Notes: generated from the letters alone by a model not told the origin. Numbered from the stretch's first letter, positions 26,693 to 35,572 are shown. The stretch is DNA of 64,000 nucleotides from JAGOBP01 sp964550855 (GCA_964550855.1 CAZKBQ010000006.1:48614-112613), one strand, 5' to 3'. Numbers and translations are program-made.

Positions 26693-28414
26693 ATGCTGCC
26701 CGTGTCCGTCAACCTGCCGCCGTGGCGTCCCAACCGGCGGCGCGCTCAGATCGTCATCGCGCTCTTCGGCGCGTTTGTGCTGCTGGACCTGATGCTGATC
26801 GCCGCGCTGGCCGGCATCCTGGGCGCGCTGCAGCCGGGCGAGGCCGGCGCCGCGCAGCTGTTGACGGCCCAGGCCACCGTCCGACGGCTGGAACTGCTCA
26901 GCAACAGCCAGATCATCGCGTATTTCATCACCGGCCTGAGCTTTCTGTTCTGGATCCACCGCGCCTATCAGAATGTGGAAGCCGTCGATGCGCGCTACCT
27001 CGACTACTCACCCAGCTGGGCGGTGGGCGCATTCTTCGTGCCGTTCCTTAACCTGGTGCGCCCCTATCAGATCGTCAGCGAAATCTGGCTGAAAAGCGAA
27101 CCCGATCAGGCGCGGCTGGAGTCCTTTGCGACGCAACCGTCGTTTCCGCTGATCAAAGTGTGGTGGTTGGCCTTCATCGCGGGCAACGTCCTGGGGCGCG
27201 TGGCCGATACCGCCGTCGGGCGCAATCCCGATCCCGATCGGCTGGTGATGCCGATCGGGCTGACGATCGTCGCGCTGGGGCTGCAGATCATCTCGGCGAT
27301 CAGCGGCAGTCTGGTGATCAAATCGATCGAAGATCGACAGACCCGGCGGGCGCACCTCATCCGATCGGATGGGATGCCGCCCGAAGAGCCGCGTTGGAAC
27401 CCGGCCTGGTTCGCCCTCTCGATCGGCCTCGGCATCCTGATCGGTGGCATCACGCTGGCCCAGTCGCCGACAGCCGACCAGCCGGCAAAGTCCGCGGCCG
27501 GGCGCGTCGCGCCCACCTCGGCGGCAGCCTCAGTCGATCACAAACAGCGCGGCGTGGACCTGCTGGACAACGGCGACTATTACGCCGCCATCGACGAGTT
27601 CAACCTGGCCATCGCCGCCGATGCCGCCGATGCGGAATTGTTCGTCTGGCGCGGCATCGCCTATCGCAACACCGACAATTATCCCGCCGCCCGCCGCGAC
27701 CTGGATGAAGCCGTCCGGCTCGATCCCAAATCGGTTGACGCCTACATCGCCCGCGGCATTACCCTGCTGTGGGCGGGTGAATACGACCAGGCGCTGGCCG
27801 ACTTCGATCAGGCGATCAAACTGGACGGGAGATCGGCCGAGGCGCACAATGGACGCGGCTGGACGCTGCTGGCGATGGACGATTATGCGCGGGCCATCGC
27901 GGCCTTCAACCAGGCGCTGCAGAACGATAAATCGTATGCCGACGCCTACGAAGGCAAAGGCCGCGTGTATTACTATCAGGGCAACTACGAAGCCGCCATC
28001 GACAACCTGACGCGCGCGCTGGCGCTGGACGACACACTGGACACGGCTTACAACTATCGCGGGCTGACCTACCTTGAGCAGGCAAAGTGGACCGACGCCG
28101 TGGCAGACTTCAGCCGGGCCGTGAAGATCGATCCCACTTACGTGAACGCGTATTACAATCGGGGCTACGCCTATTATCAGCAGAAACGCTATGCCGAAGC
28201 GTTGACCGATTACGATCGCGCCATTGAACTGGCCGGCGACTTCGCCGAGGCGTATTACGAGCGCGGCCTGGTGCACGCCGACTTCAATCAGCCCGACAAG
28301 GCCATTGCCGATCTGCAGCAGGCCATTGACCTGGGACTGTCGGCCGAGGATGAAGCTTCTGCGCAAGACATGATCGAGTTGCTGAGGGAGCGGCTGCAGA
28401 AATCCACGTCGTGA
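26693..28414 (+). CDS. DUF4328-like membrane domain with eight TPR repeats
   Basis: A 573-residue protein. The first 260 residues contain membrane helices with the DUF4328-type pattern (FLFWIHRAYQNVEA and PSWAVGAFFVPFLNLVRPYQ). After a final helix and a Pro/Ala-rich linker, residues about 280-560 are eight tetratricopeptide repeats (AIDEFNLAIAADAAD, ALADFDQAIKLDGRS, AVADFSRAVKIDPTY and others). It is probably a membrane-anchored scaffold for protein contacts. It starts 21 bp after the C39/glycosidase gene and is likely in the same operon. Confidence 0.85.
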   Translation: MLPVSVNLPPWRPNRRRAQIVIALFGAFVLLDLMLIAALAGILGALQPGEAGAAQLLTAQATVRRLELLSNSQIIAYFITGLSFLFWIHRAYQNVEAVDARYLDYSPSWAVGAFFVPFLNLVRPYQIVSEIWLKSEPDQARLESFATQPSFPLIKVWWLAFIAGNVLGRVADTAVGRNPDPDRLVMPIGLTIVALGLQIISAISGSLVIKSIEDRQTRRAHLIRSDGMPPEEPRWNPAWFALSIGLGILIGGITLAQSPTADQPAKSAAGRVAPTSAAASVDHKQRGVDLLDNGDYYAAIDEFNLAIAADAADAELFVWRGIAYRNTDNYPAARRDLDEAVRLDPKSVDAYIARGITLLWAGEYDQALADFDQAIKLDGRSAEAHNGRGWTLLAMDDYARAIAAFNQALQNDKSYADAYEGKGRVYYYQGNYEAAIDNLTRALALDDTLDTAYNYRGLTYLEQAKWTDAVADFSRAVKIDPTYVNAYYNRGYAYYQQKRYAEALTDYDRAIELAGDFAEAYYERGLVHADFNQPDKAIADLQQAIDLGLSAEDEASAQDMIELLRERLQKSTS

Positions 28415-28557
28415 CGAACAAGGAAACGACTGCGCCCGTGGCCGCGTGGATGGGCAGGCGGATGCGCGTCCGGCCGTTTGGAGATCAGTTGTGAGCCATC
28501 GTCGTGGGGCGCGGCAACCCGGCTTTTCCAATGAGGAGTGACGAGCGCAAGTGCCTC

Positions 28558-28592
28558 TCACTCCTCACTCGTCACCCATCACTCCTCACACT
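28558..28592. repeat. Heptamer repeat array
   Basis: Five 7-bp units in register (TCACTCC, TCACTCG, TCACCCA, TCACTCC, TCACACT) lie at the 3' end of the minus-strand GNAT array, 2 bp beyond its last stop codon. A complementary stretch (AGGAGTGACGAG) at about 28534-28545 allows a hairpin that could end the array transcript. Confidence 0.75.
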
Positions 28593-28594
28593 CA

Positions 28595-29572
28595 TCACGC
28601 TTCACGCAGCACCTTCCGATACCGCAGCGTCTCGGCCGCCACGTGCATCCCGGCGCGCAGGTACAACCGATCGGCTCCGGTGTAACTGGTCGCATCGACG
28701 CCGAGACCCGCACCCTTGTAGCCGCGCCGCCGCATCTCACCGAAGGCGGCGTGCAGCAGCGCCAGCGCGATGCCGCGTTTGCGCCAGGCGCGACGCACGG
28801 CCAGATAGCGCACCGTGCAGTAGCCGGGTTGGCCGGCGCGCGTCCAGCGGCACAGCGCGTACCCCACGATGGTCTCCCCCTCGACGGCCAGAAACCACGA
28901 ACCGGGATCGAAGTCCGGCTCGGCTTCGATGAAGTAGTACACCCATTTATCAAAGGGTAAGGGGTCTTCCTGACCCCATTCGTCAGCCTGCGCTTCGGCG
29001 AAGGCGTCATACACCGCGCGCTCTTCCTCGCCGCGCCGGAACGATCGGATGGCGAGGCCGTCCGGCAGACGCGGCTCAGGCAGCGCGCCGTTGAAGTCGA
29101 TCTGCATACGCTTGAAGACACGTTCGCGTCGATAGCCAAACTGTTCCAATCGGCGCTGCAGCCCGAGGTTGCTGGCGTAGATGTAGATGTGATCGATCGA
29201 GACGGGCACGCCGGCCGGGGCAGCGGCCATCGCCTGCGCGGCTCTGTCATCAATCCACTGCAACAGCGCTTCGGTTACGCCGCTGTCCGCAAAGTCGGGA
29301 TGTGTCCACGTGTCCGTGTCGTAGGGCGCGGGCGGCGGATCGGCGATGAATTGCGCGAAGCCGGCCAGCTGTCCGTGCGGCGCGTGAACCAGCCACGTGT
29401 CCGTCTCCAGCGTCAGGTCGCCGCTGTGCCAGTAACGCTGCAGGTACTCGACGGTGGTGTCGCTTTTGCCGCCGTCGTGCTGCGTCACGGCATTCATCAC
29501 GTCCACAGTGGCGGCCAGATCGGCCAGGGTAGCCGGTCGGGCGGTGAAGCCGGCAGGTAAGGTCACTTTCAT
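28595..29572 (-). CDS. Double-GNAT acetyltransferase (third of three)
   Basis: A 325-residue protein made of two GNAT folds. The N-terminal half (LPAGFTARPATLADLAATVD) is divergent; the C-terminal half has the acetyl-CoA site CTVRYLAVRRAWRKRGIALALL followed by GLGVDATSYTGADRLYLRAGM. The layout resembles MshD-like double-GNAT proteins, but the substrate is unknown. The ATG at 29572 has an AGGAAAG site. It is the last gene of an eight-gene array that also encodes an ABC exporter. Confidence 0.88.
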   Translation of the reverse strand: MKVTLPAGFTARPATLADLAATVDVMNAVTQHDGGKSDTTVEYLQRYWHSGDLTLETDTWLVHAPHGQLAGFAQFIADPPPAPYDTDTWTHPDFADSGVTEALLQWIDDRAAQAMAAAPAGVPVSIDHIYIYASNLGLQRRLEQFGYRRERVFKRMQIDFNGALPEPRLPDGLAIRSFRRGEEERAVYDAFAEAQADEWGQEDPLPFDKWVYYFIEAEPDFDPGSWFLAVEGETIVGYALCRWTRAGQPGYCTVRYLAVRRAWRKRGIALALLHAAFGEMRRRGYKGAGLGVDATSYTGADRLYLRAGMHVAAETLRYRKVLREA

Positions 29573-29597
29573 ATCAGGCTTTCCTCGCGATCTAAAA

Positions 29598-29660
29598 AGT
29601 GACGAGTGATAAGTGACATCACTCGTCACTCCTCACGCCTCACTCATCACCCTTCACGCA
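29598..29660. repeat. Heptamer repeat array with perfect 13-bp hairpin
   Basis: 29598-29610 and 29618-29630 form a perfect 13-bp stem with a 7-base loop. Six units in register run from 29619 to 29660 (TCACTCG, TCACTCC, TCACGCC, TCACTCA, TCACCCT, TCACGCA) and provide the stop codon of the GNAT gene at 29647. Confidence 0.85.
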
Positions 29661-30690
29661 GTGCCTGCGTGCTCAACTCCACGCCGGGCCGCAGTTCTTT
29701 CTCGTACGTGTTGTAGCGGCGATGCACGCGCATGCCCACGCGCTCGTACAGGCGCAGCGCGCCGGTCAGGTTGTAGGCGTCCACACCCAGCCCCACGGCC
29801 CGCTTGCCGCGCCGGTAGAAGTCGCCAAAGGACTGATGCAGCAGTGCCGTCGCCAGTCCTCGGTGTCGATACTCGCGCAGCACACCCAGCGAACCGATCC
29901 AGCCCATGTCCGGATCTTCGTCGGCTTCGGCCCGATTGAGGCTGATGCCCGCAATCCGATCGCCGTCGACGGCGATTAGCCACAAAGCCGGGTCGAACTT
30001 GGGCGACTTCAACCAGTGGCGCAGCATCTCCACATCGGCCTCAAAGGGCCGCTCCACAAAGCCCCAGTGATCGCGAAACGCTTCGCGATCGACCCAGGTC
30101 ACGGCTTCCAGATCACGTTCAGGCACAAAGGGTCGCAGCGTGATGCCGGCCGGCCATACGGGCGCGGGCGGCGCTTCTGTCAGATCAATGTGCATGTGAT
30201 AGCTGTGGCGCACCAGCCGATAACCGGCGGCCGCGTAAGCGTCATTGGTGCCGGTTTCGCCCTGGTTGACCCAGCCGATCAGACTGACGCGCGCCTCACG
30301 CGGGGCACGGGGCAGCGCCGATTGGCGCGCCTTGCTTTCGGCGAAGCGCAGCAGCGCCGCTTCGAGGCCGCGCCCCTGATGATCGGGGTGGACTTTGATC
30401 CACGTGTTGAGGCGCGTGTGCGGCTCGTACAGATCCCACACTTCCACACAACCGATCAGCTGTCCGTCGGCGGCGCGCACCACCTTCACGTATTCCGGCA
30501 GGTTCAGGACTGGAATCTCCCATTCTTCGCGATAGTTCTCGACGGTGAATTCATTCTGGCCGATGATCTGGCGCGAAACCGCGTTGAACATCTCAACGGC
30601 CTCAGGCAAATCGTCCAACGTCGCGCCGTGCAGGGTATAGCCGGCGGGCAGATCAAGATTCACGTCAGTCATGTCAAGTTGCGTTAGCAT
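29647..30690 (-). CDS. Double-GNAT acetyltransferase (second of three)
   Basis: A 347-residue two-domain GNAT protein. The N-terminal half carries a degenerate acetyl-CoA site (IKVHPDHQGRGLEAALLRFA); the C-terminal half has IGSLGVLREYRHRGLATALL and GLGVDAYNLTGALRLYERVG. Both domains therefore keep a GNAT motif A. The ATG at 30690 follows AAAGGA. It is flanked on both sides by heptamer repeats. Substrate unknown; array context suggests a role in small-molecule detoxification or modification, which is inference. Confidence 0.88.
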   Translation of the reverse strand: MLTQLDMTDVNLDLPAGYTLHGATLDDLPEAVEMFNAVSRQIIGQNEFTVENYREEWEIPVLNLPEYVKVVRAADGQLIGCVEVWDLYEPHTRLNTWIKVHPDHQGRGLEAALLRFAESKARQSALPRAPREARVSLIGWVNQGETGTNDAYAAAGYRLVRHSYHMHIDLTEAPPAPVWPAGITLRPFVPERDLEAVTWVDREAFRDHWGFVERPFEADVEMLRHWLKSPKFDPALWLIAVDGDRIAGISLNRAEADEDPDMGWIGSLGVLREYRHRGLATALLHQSFGDFYRRGKRAVGLGVDAYNLTGALRLYERVGMRVHRRYNTYEKELRPGVELSTQALREG

Positions 30691-30759
30691 GATTGTGTCC
30701 TTTGCAGGGTGAGGGCGATGAGTGATTGGTTCGCGGTGACCGATTACCAGTTTCATCAT

Positions 30760-30815
30760 TCACTCGCCACTCTTCACTTGTCACTCTTCGCTCCTCACTC
30801 GTCACTCATCACTCA
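30760..30815. repeat. Heptamer repeat array, eight units
   Basis: Eight 7-bp units in exact register (TCACTCG, CCACTCT, TCACTTG, TCACTCT, TCGCTCC, TCACTCG, TCACTCA, TCACTCA). On the minus strand the array supplies the last residues (MSDE) and stop codon of the GNAT gene that ends at 30802. Confidence 0.85.
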
Positions 30816-31827
30816 TCGGCTTCCAATACGACGAAAACCGCTTCACCGCTTGGAAGCCCAGTCGTTCATACACGCGCAGCGCGCCGCTGAGATTCTCTGT
30901 GTCCACGCCCAGCGCCGCTTCGGTCATGCCGTGCTCTTTCAACACACGCAGGCTCCGCGCGATTAGCGCGCTGGCCAGGCCGCGTCGGCGCCAGGGTCGC
31001 CGCACACCGATCGGATCGGGCCACCCGCGCAGGCGCTTGAAGTGCGCGTTCTCGTCGGCGTCGATGTAGGGCAGCACCATACCGGCCACTTCGTCGCCTG
31101 CCCACGCCACCTGCCACAGGTGCGGCTGAAAGTGTGGGCTGTTCAGCCAGCGTTCGTGCTCTTCTTCAGTCGTCTCGCTGTGCCCCCAGTGATCGCGAAA
31201 GGCTTCGTTCAGCGCCGCGCCGATCGCGCGATACTGATCAGGGGTCGCGGGGCGCACCTCCAAACCATCGGGCAGCGGCAGATCGGGGATGTTGTCCAGA
31301 TCGGGCCGCACCATCTCATAGAAGTTGCGCACAATCTGATAGCCTTCGCTGCGCAGCAAAGCGTCCGCCCCAACCTCGGTATCCGCCACGAACGACTGGA
31401 AATAGCGCGGCCCGGTGTCCAGCTGCGTGGCGGCGACCTCGCGCAGATATGTCTCGCCCTGATGCAGCATCGCGCGGCCGATACCTCGACGCGACCACTC
31501 CGGCAGAATGCAGCCGATGTTGAGGTACAGCCGCGTGCCGTCATCCAGCCGGCGATGCCAGCGGCGGCCATAGGCGATGGGGCGGCCGGCCACTTCGGCA
31601 ATCAGAACATCACGCCGCGGATCGAATCCGGATGTATTGCGATAGAAATTCTTCAACCATTCCAGCGTGATCACCTCGCCGGTGTGATTGGCCTCAAAAT
31701 AGGCGTTGGTCAAATCGACGATGATCGGGTAGTCGGCATCGTCGCGAAACATGCGAAACGTCAGGCCCGCAATCGCCGGGGCGTCGGGCAGAAAAATCCG
31801 ATCGGTGGTGGTTGTTTCCAGTAACAT
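30802..31827 (-). CDS. Double-GNAT acetyltransferase (first of three)
   Basis: A 341-residue protein with two GNAT folds. Motif A is seen in the N-terminal half (LNIGCILPEWSRRGIGRAML) and again in the C-terminal half (PIGVRRPWRRRGLASALI, then AALGVDTENLSGALRVYERL). It ends in MSDE, encoded by the adjacent repeat. A GGAGG site lies before the ATG at 31827. It is paralogous to the two following genes, so the array grew by tandem duplication. Confidence 0.88.
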   Translation of the reverse strand: MLLETTTTDRIFLPDAPAIAGLTFRMFRDDADYPIIVDLTNAYFEANHTGEVITLEWLKNFYRNTSGFDPRRDVLIAEVAGRPIAYGRRWHRRLDDGTRLYLNIGCILPEWSRRGIGRAMLHQGETYLREVAATQLDTGPRYFQSFVADTEVGADALLRSEGYQIVRNFYEMVRPDLDNIPDLPLPDGLEVRPATPDQYRAIGAALNEAFRDHWGHSETTEEEHERWLNSPHFQPHLWQVAWAGDEVAGMVLPYIDADENAHFKRLRGWPDPIGVRRPWRRRGLASALIARSLRVLKEHGMTEAALGVDTENLSGALRVYERLGFQAVKRFSSYWKPMSDE

Positions 31828-31894
31828 GGTTGCCTCCAGATATTGTTGACACCTGCACTGCACGCTGCGCGGCAGCGCGGCGCAAGTGTTGCCG

Positions 31895-31937
31895 ATTGCT
31901 GATTGTTGATTCAAATCAACAATCAACAATCAGCAAT
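31895..31937. repeat. Heptamer-periodic hairpin, ATTGTTG variant
   Basis: 31895-31911 and 31921-31937 form a perfect 17-bp inverted repeat with a 9-base loop. Units of the type ATCAACA repeat every 7 bp. It lies between the ABC permease gene and the first double-GNAT gene, 4 bp beyond the permease stop. Confidence 0.8.
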
Positions 31938-31940
31938 TCC

Positions 31941-32765
31941 CTAGCCATTCCGATGCAACTTCCCCGTGCGCTTCGCGTACTGCTCGGCCCACTGGAAGAT
32001 CTTCAGACCCGCGGGCAGCGTGATCGCGCCGATGATGAGCAGCGGCCAGATTTGCGGCCAGACCACGCCCAGCGACGCGCCGTCCAACAGGCTGGCGCGC
32101 ACGCCTTCCAGCACGTAGGTGGCCGGCGACAACCGCGAGGCCGACTGCATCCACTGCGGCAATACGCTCACCGGATAGTACACGCCGGAGACCAGCAGCA
32201 GCAGCGCGATGATGACGTGTGTCATCTGCGAGCCGCGTTCCGGGAACAGCAGCGGCAGCACCGCGCCGACGATGCTGAAGCCGATGAACGAGAAACTGCC
32301 CGCCAGCATCACGATCAGCGCCGTGAGCAGGTTTACGTTGGTCAGCGTGATGTCGAAGAACAGCAGCGTCGCGCCCAGGATCACGACGGTGTGGAACAGG
32401 CTGTACACCACGGCAAACGACGTCTGGCCCAGCATGTGCGTCAGACGCTGAATGGGCGCCATCAGCGTGTACTCGATGGTGCCCTCCCACCGCTCGATGC
32501 CGATCACGTCGGTGACCCAGTAGAAGATCACCGAGAGATAGCGCCACACGATGGTGCCGATGGCGAGATAGATCACCATGGTCTGGCTTTGCGTCGTGGT
32601 GGCGCCCAGCGCGCCCATGCCCACGCCGATGAAGCTGACCGACAGCGAGTTGACGATGCCGTAGATCAACCACACCAGTTCCCACGCCCAGTAGCGCTTG
32701 ACGATGTTGAAGTTGCGTTCGATGAAGGCGTAGGATGCTTTGAATTCGTATGATAATGTAGACAC
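31941..32765 (-). CDS. ABC-2 type transporter permease
   Basis: A 274-residue membrane protein with six helices of the ABC-2 exporter type (IYLAIGTIVWRYLSVIFYWV, ALLLLVSGVYYPVSVLPQWM). The GTG at 32765 (VSTLSYEF) with an AGGGGTG site is chosen; the longer frame would start in repeat-derived sequence. Its partner is the ATP-binding protein encoded at 34663-35541, with three GNAT genes in between. Together they should form an exporter, with unknown substrate. Confidence 0.88.
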   Translation of the reverse strand: MSTLSYEFKASYAFIERNFNIVKRYWAWELVWLIYGIVNSLSVSFIGVGMGALGATTTQSQTMVIYLAIGTIVWRYLSVIFYWVTDVIGIERWEGTIEYTLMAPIQRLTHMLGQTSFAVVYSLFHTVVILGATLLFFDITLTNVNLLTALIVMLAGSFSFIGFSIVGAVLPLLFPERGSQMTHVIIALLLLVSGVYYPVSVLPQWMQSASRLSPATYVLEGVRASLLDGASLGVVWPQIWPLLIIGAITLPAGLKIFQWAEQYAKRTGKLHRNG

Positions 32766-32780
32766 GATAATCACCCCTAA

Positions 32781-32846
32781 AACGTAATGCGTGCTGCGTA
32801 ATGACAGCGTCGGATTGCACGCAAGACGCGCCACGCATTACACGTT
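32781..32846. repeat. Heptamer-family inverted repeat (ATTACGC variant)
   Basis: GTAATGCGTG (32784-32793) and CACGCATTAC (32832-32841) form the arms of a hairpin between a GNAT gene and the ABC permease gene, overlapping the end of the GNAT frame. The ATTACGC-type units match those inside the two O-antigen ligase genes. Confidence 0.65.
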
Positions 32847-33404
32847 GCGTTGTTCCCATTCGTCCTTCAAAATTCCCATACACACTTCGCCAAAGTACTG
32901 CCCGTCGTAGCGGGCCGCGTCACGCGTTTCACCTTCGTGGACAAAACCGCACTTTTCGTACGAACGGATCGCGCGCGCATTGGAAGCCAGCGCGTCCAGC
33001 GACACGCGATACAAGTTGAGTTCGGTAAAGGCATAGCGCAGGATCAACTGCATGGCTTCCGTGCCATAGCCCCTGCCCCAATAGTCGCGTTCGCCCAGAC
33101 TGATGCCCACCCACGCTTCGCCGCTGGCCCAACTGCTGACCCACAGGCCGGTGTAACCAATCAAGTGATCCTCGCTCAGTGTGCGAATGGCAAACGGGAA
33201 GCTGTTCGGGCCGCGCCCTTCGTACCAGCGCCGGGCCGCGTTGATTGACACGGGATAGGCCGGGTGCGGCGAGGCCAGCCGGTGAAACTCGCTGTCGCGT
33301 TCCCAACGCGCCTCGGCGGCCAGGTCTGTCTCGATGTTGCGCGCCGCTAATCTCACCAACCGGCCTCGCCACAAATTTATGGTCGTTAATTGGTCATGGC
33401 TCAT
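32838..33404 (-). CDS. RimJ/RimL-type GNAT acetyltransferase (third of three)
   Basis: A 188-residue acetyltransferase with WVGISLGERDYWGRGYGTEA (acetyl-CoA site) and LNLYRVSLDALASNARAIRS followed by EKCGF, typical of the RimJ/RimL branch that acetylates amino groups of proteins or small molecules. Its start codon overlaps the end of the preceding GNAT gene by 11 bp, so translation is coupled. It is close in sequence to the two GNAT genes upstream. Confidence 0.9.
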   Translation of the reverse strand: MSHDQLTTINLWRGRLVRLAARNIETDLAAEARWERDSEFHRLASPHPAYPVSINAARRWYEGRGPNSFPFAIRTLSEDHLIGYTGLWVSSWASGEAWVGISLGERDYWGRGYGTEAMQLILRYAFTELNLYRVSLDALASNARAIRSYEKCGFVHEGETRDAARYDGQYFGEVCMGILKDEWEQRNV

Positions 33405-33957
33405 TCGTCATCGCCCTGCGCCATTCGTCGCGCAAAACACCCATGAAAATCAGATCGTGATATTGGCCGTCGCGGCGGAGCGCTTCACGCATGCGGCCCT
33501 CAACCGCGAAGCCAATTTTCTGGTATGCGCGAATTGCCCGCGCGTTGTAACTGAACACGTTCAACGACAGGCGATACAGGTTCAGTTCGGTAAACGCGTA
33601 GCGCAACAGCACGCGCAGCGCGTCAGTGCCGTACCCGCGTCCCCAATACGCCCGATCGCCAATGCCGATCCCGACGAACGAATCGCCGTGCGTCCAGTTG
33701 GGGCCGTCCAAATCCACGAACCCGATTAGCTGATCCTCGGCCAGGGTGCGAATGGCGAATGCCATCTCCCGTCCTTCGGCGTCCTCTTTCTCGATCTCGG
33801 TCTTGATCTGCCTCGCCGTCAATAAACGGCGCGGATTAGCATCCAGCAGGCGCCCATACTCCGTGTCGCGATCCCAGCGCGCGAACCATGCTGTGTCTGC
33901 ATCTGCATCGATGGCGGCCAGTCGCACAAGTCGGCCGCTGAATAGATTGGCATCCAT
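33394..33957 (-). CDS. RimJ/RimL-type GNAT acetyltransferase (second of three)
   Basis: A 187-residue GNAT with FVGIGIGDRAYWGRGYGTDA and LNLYRLSLNVFSYNARAIRA followed by YQKIGF. The ATG at 33957 (MDANLFSGRLVRLAA) is preferred over the ORF's upstream start because it gives the same N-terminus as its neighbours. The end (MTNEP) is encoded by a repeat-like tract and overlaps the next gene. Confidence 0.9.
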   Translation of the reverse strand: MDANLFSGRLVRLAAIDADADTAWFARWDRDTEYGRLLDANPRRLLTARQIKTEIEKEDAEGREMAFAIRTLAEDQLIGFVDLDGPNWTHGDSFVGIGIGDRAYWGRGYGTDALRVLLRYAFTELNLYRLSLNVFSYNARAIRAYQKIGFAVEGRMREALRRDGQYHDLIFMGVLRDEWRRAMTNEP

Positions 33958-34006
33958 ATAACTTCTGCTCCACGGCAAGATAATCGATACTCCGTACTGA
34001 GCAAGG

Positions 34007-34027
34007 TTACTCGTCACTCGTCACTCG
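34007..34027. repeat. Short heptamer repeat array
   Basis: Three perfect 7-bp units (TTACTCG, TCACTCG, TCACTCG) overlap the stop codon of the GNAT gene at 34021-34584. Confidence 0.8.
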
Positions 34028-34584
34028 TCGCGTTTCCATTCGTCCCGCAGCAGGCCCAGCCCAATCGCATCCCAGCGGCGGCCATCGCGCGGGATCGCCT
34101 GCCGGCGCCGCACTTCGATCTGGAAACCGGCGCGCTGCAAGAAGGCCAGCGCGGCGGTGTTGTATTCAAACGTCATCGCCGTCAGGCGATGCAGATTTAA
34201 CTCGTCGAAGGCATACCGCAACACCAGCCTCAATGCCTCGCGGCCATAACCGCGCCGTCGATCGGCCGGATCGCCAATGCCCAGCTGCAAGCGTCCACTG
34301 CCGTGCGACCATAAAATGTCAAACACGCGAATGAAACCAATCAGCCGGTCGCCGTCGCGCAGTCGAATTGCGAAATGGAATGCGTCATGACTTTTCTCGG
34401 CTTCCTTTTCCGCCTCTTCGTAACGCTTCTTCACTTGCGCCGGCGAAAGTGGTCGGGCGGGGTCGGCACTCAGCAGTCGCAAATAGTCGGGATCGTGCGT
34501 CCATTTCGACTCAATCTCCGCGTCGCGCTCCGCGTCAGGCGCGGCAAGTTGCAGGCGCTCACCTTCAAAAAATTGAAATTTCAT
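34021..34584 (-). CDS. RimJ/RimL-type GNAT acetyltransferase (first of three)
   Basis: A 187-residue GNAT with LQLGIGDPADRRRGYGREAL and LNLHRLTAMTFEYNTAALAF followed by LQRAGF. It follows the ABC ATPase gene by 78 bp, with a small hairpin in between. The three single-domain GNATs share length, start motif (GRLVRLAA, here GERLQLAA) and order, and clearly arose by duplication. Substrate is unknown. Confidence 0.9.
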   Translation of the reverse strand: MKFQFFEGERLQLAAPDAERDAEIESKWTHDPDYLRLLSADPARPLSPAQVKKRYEEAEKEAEKSHDAFHFAIRLRDGDRLIGFIRVFDILWSHGSGRLQLGIGDPADRRRGYGREALRLVLRYAFDELNLHRLTAMTFEYNTAALAFLQRAGFQIEVRRRQAIPRDGRRWDAIGLGLLRDEWKRDE

Positions 34585-34623
34585 AACCTGGCCTCGGGTA
34601 CCAGTCTCGTCTTAATCAAGAGT

Positions 34624-34646
34624 CGGGGTCTCATCTCGAGACCCCG
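34624..34646. other. Palindromic hairpin between ABC ATPase and GNAT genes
   Basis: CGGGGTCTC (34624-34632) and GAGACCCCG (34638-34646) form a perfect 9-bp stem with a 5-base loop, 17 bp after the ABC ATPase stop on the minus strand. With no T-run it may protect or process the transcript without ending it. Confidence 0.55.
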
Positions 34647-34662
34647 TCGGGTCCAACGGTGT

Positions 34663-35541
34663 TCACTCCGCCTGGTCGTCGGCGACCAATTGCTTGCCCG
34701 TCAGCGTGAGGAACACTTCTTCCAACGTCGGCGCATGACCGTTGTTTGAGATCAACCGCTTGAGATTTTCGGGCGTGTCGAGCGCCACGATGTTCCCGCC
34801 GTCGATGATGGCGATGCGGTCGCACAGTTGATCGGCTTCCAACATATCATGCGTCGTCAACACAATCGTCGTGTCGTGCGTGTCGCGCAGTTCGCGCACA
34901 AAGGCTTGCACTTCACGCTTGCTGCGCGGATCCAGGCCGGTGGTCGGCTCGTCCAGCAGCAGCACGATGGGACTGGAGAGCAGCGCCCGGGCGATGGCGA
35001 CCTTCTGCTGCATGCCGCGTGACATCTCTTCCATGGGCCGATAGATCGCCTTCGCCGAGAGATCCAATCGGGTGAGGATGGTTACCACCCGCTGCCGCGC
35101 CTCGGCGGCGCCCACTCCGTACAGCCGCGCTCCGTACATCAGGTTCTCCATCGGCGACAGTTTCTTGAAGAAGCTGGCTTCCACCGACACCCGGTTGATC
35201 AGTCGCTGCACTGCCATCGGCTCTTTCGCCACGTCGTGACCGAAGACGGTAATCGTGCCGCCGTCGGGCACCAGCAGCGTGGCGATCAGCCGGATCAAGG
35301 TCGATTTGCCGCTGCCGTTCGGGCCCAACACGCCGAAGATTTCGCCGCGCCGGACCTGAAACGAGACCCGATTGACGGCGACGGTCTTCGCGTGTCCATT
35401 TCCGCGGGCAGTAAACGACAGGCTCGCGCCGCCAAATGTCTTGAGCGCCCCCTGCACGTCCAGCGCAATGGGCCGGTCAGCCGGCAGCGCCTGGCGCGTG
35501 CCGCCAAACGGATCGAGCATCGAGGCTATGTCTGCTTTCAT
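34663..35541 (-). CDS. ABC transporter ATP-binding protein
   Basis: A 292-residue ATPase of the ABC-2 exporter class. Walker A GPNGSGKST is at 73-81, the signature reads MSRGMQQKVAIARAL, and Walker B is VLLLDEPTTGLDP, followed by the switch histidine in LTTHDM. A 30-residue N-terminal extension precedes the usual domain start. The ATG at 35541 has GGGAGA. It is the first gene after a long leader with two terminators, and its permease partner lies four genes downstream. Confidence 0.92.
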   Translation of the reverse strand: MKADIASMLDPFGGTRQALPADRPIALDVQGALKTFGGASLSFTARGNGHAKTVAVNRVSFQVRRGEIFGVLGPNGSGKSTLIRLIATLLVPDGGTITVFGHDVAKEPMAVQRLINRVSVEASFFKKLSPMENLMYGARLYGVGAAEARQRVVTILTRLDLSAKAIYRPMEEMSRGMQQKVAIARALLSSPIVLLLDEPTTGLDPRSKREVQAFVRELRDTHDTTIVLTTHDMLEADQLCDRIAIIDGGNIVALDTPENLKRLISNNGHAPTLEEVFLTLTGKQLVADDQAE

Positions 35542-35572
35542 GATTTTTCTCCCAGAATTCGGCTGACAAACA

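Noticed and set aside
28595..35541. Mobile genomic island
   Set aside because: The GNAT array looks like an accessory region, but I find no integrase, transposase, tRNA junction or direct repeats at its borders.
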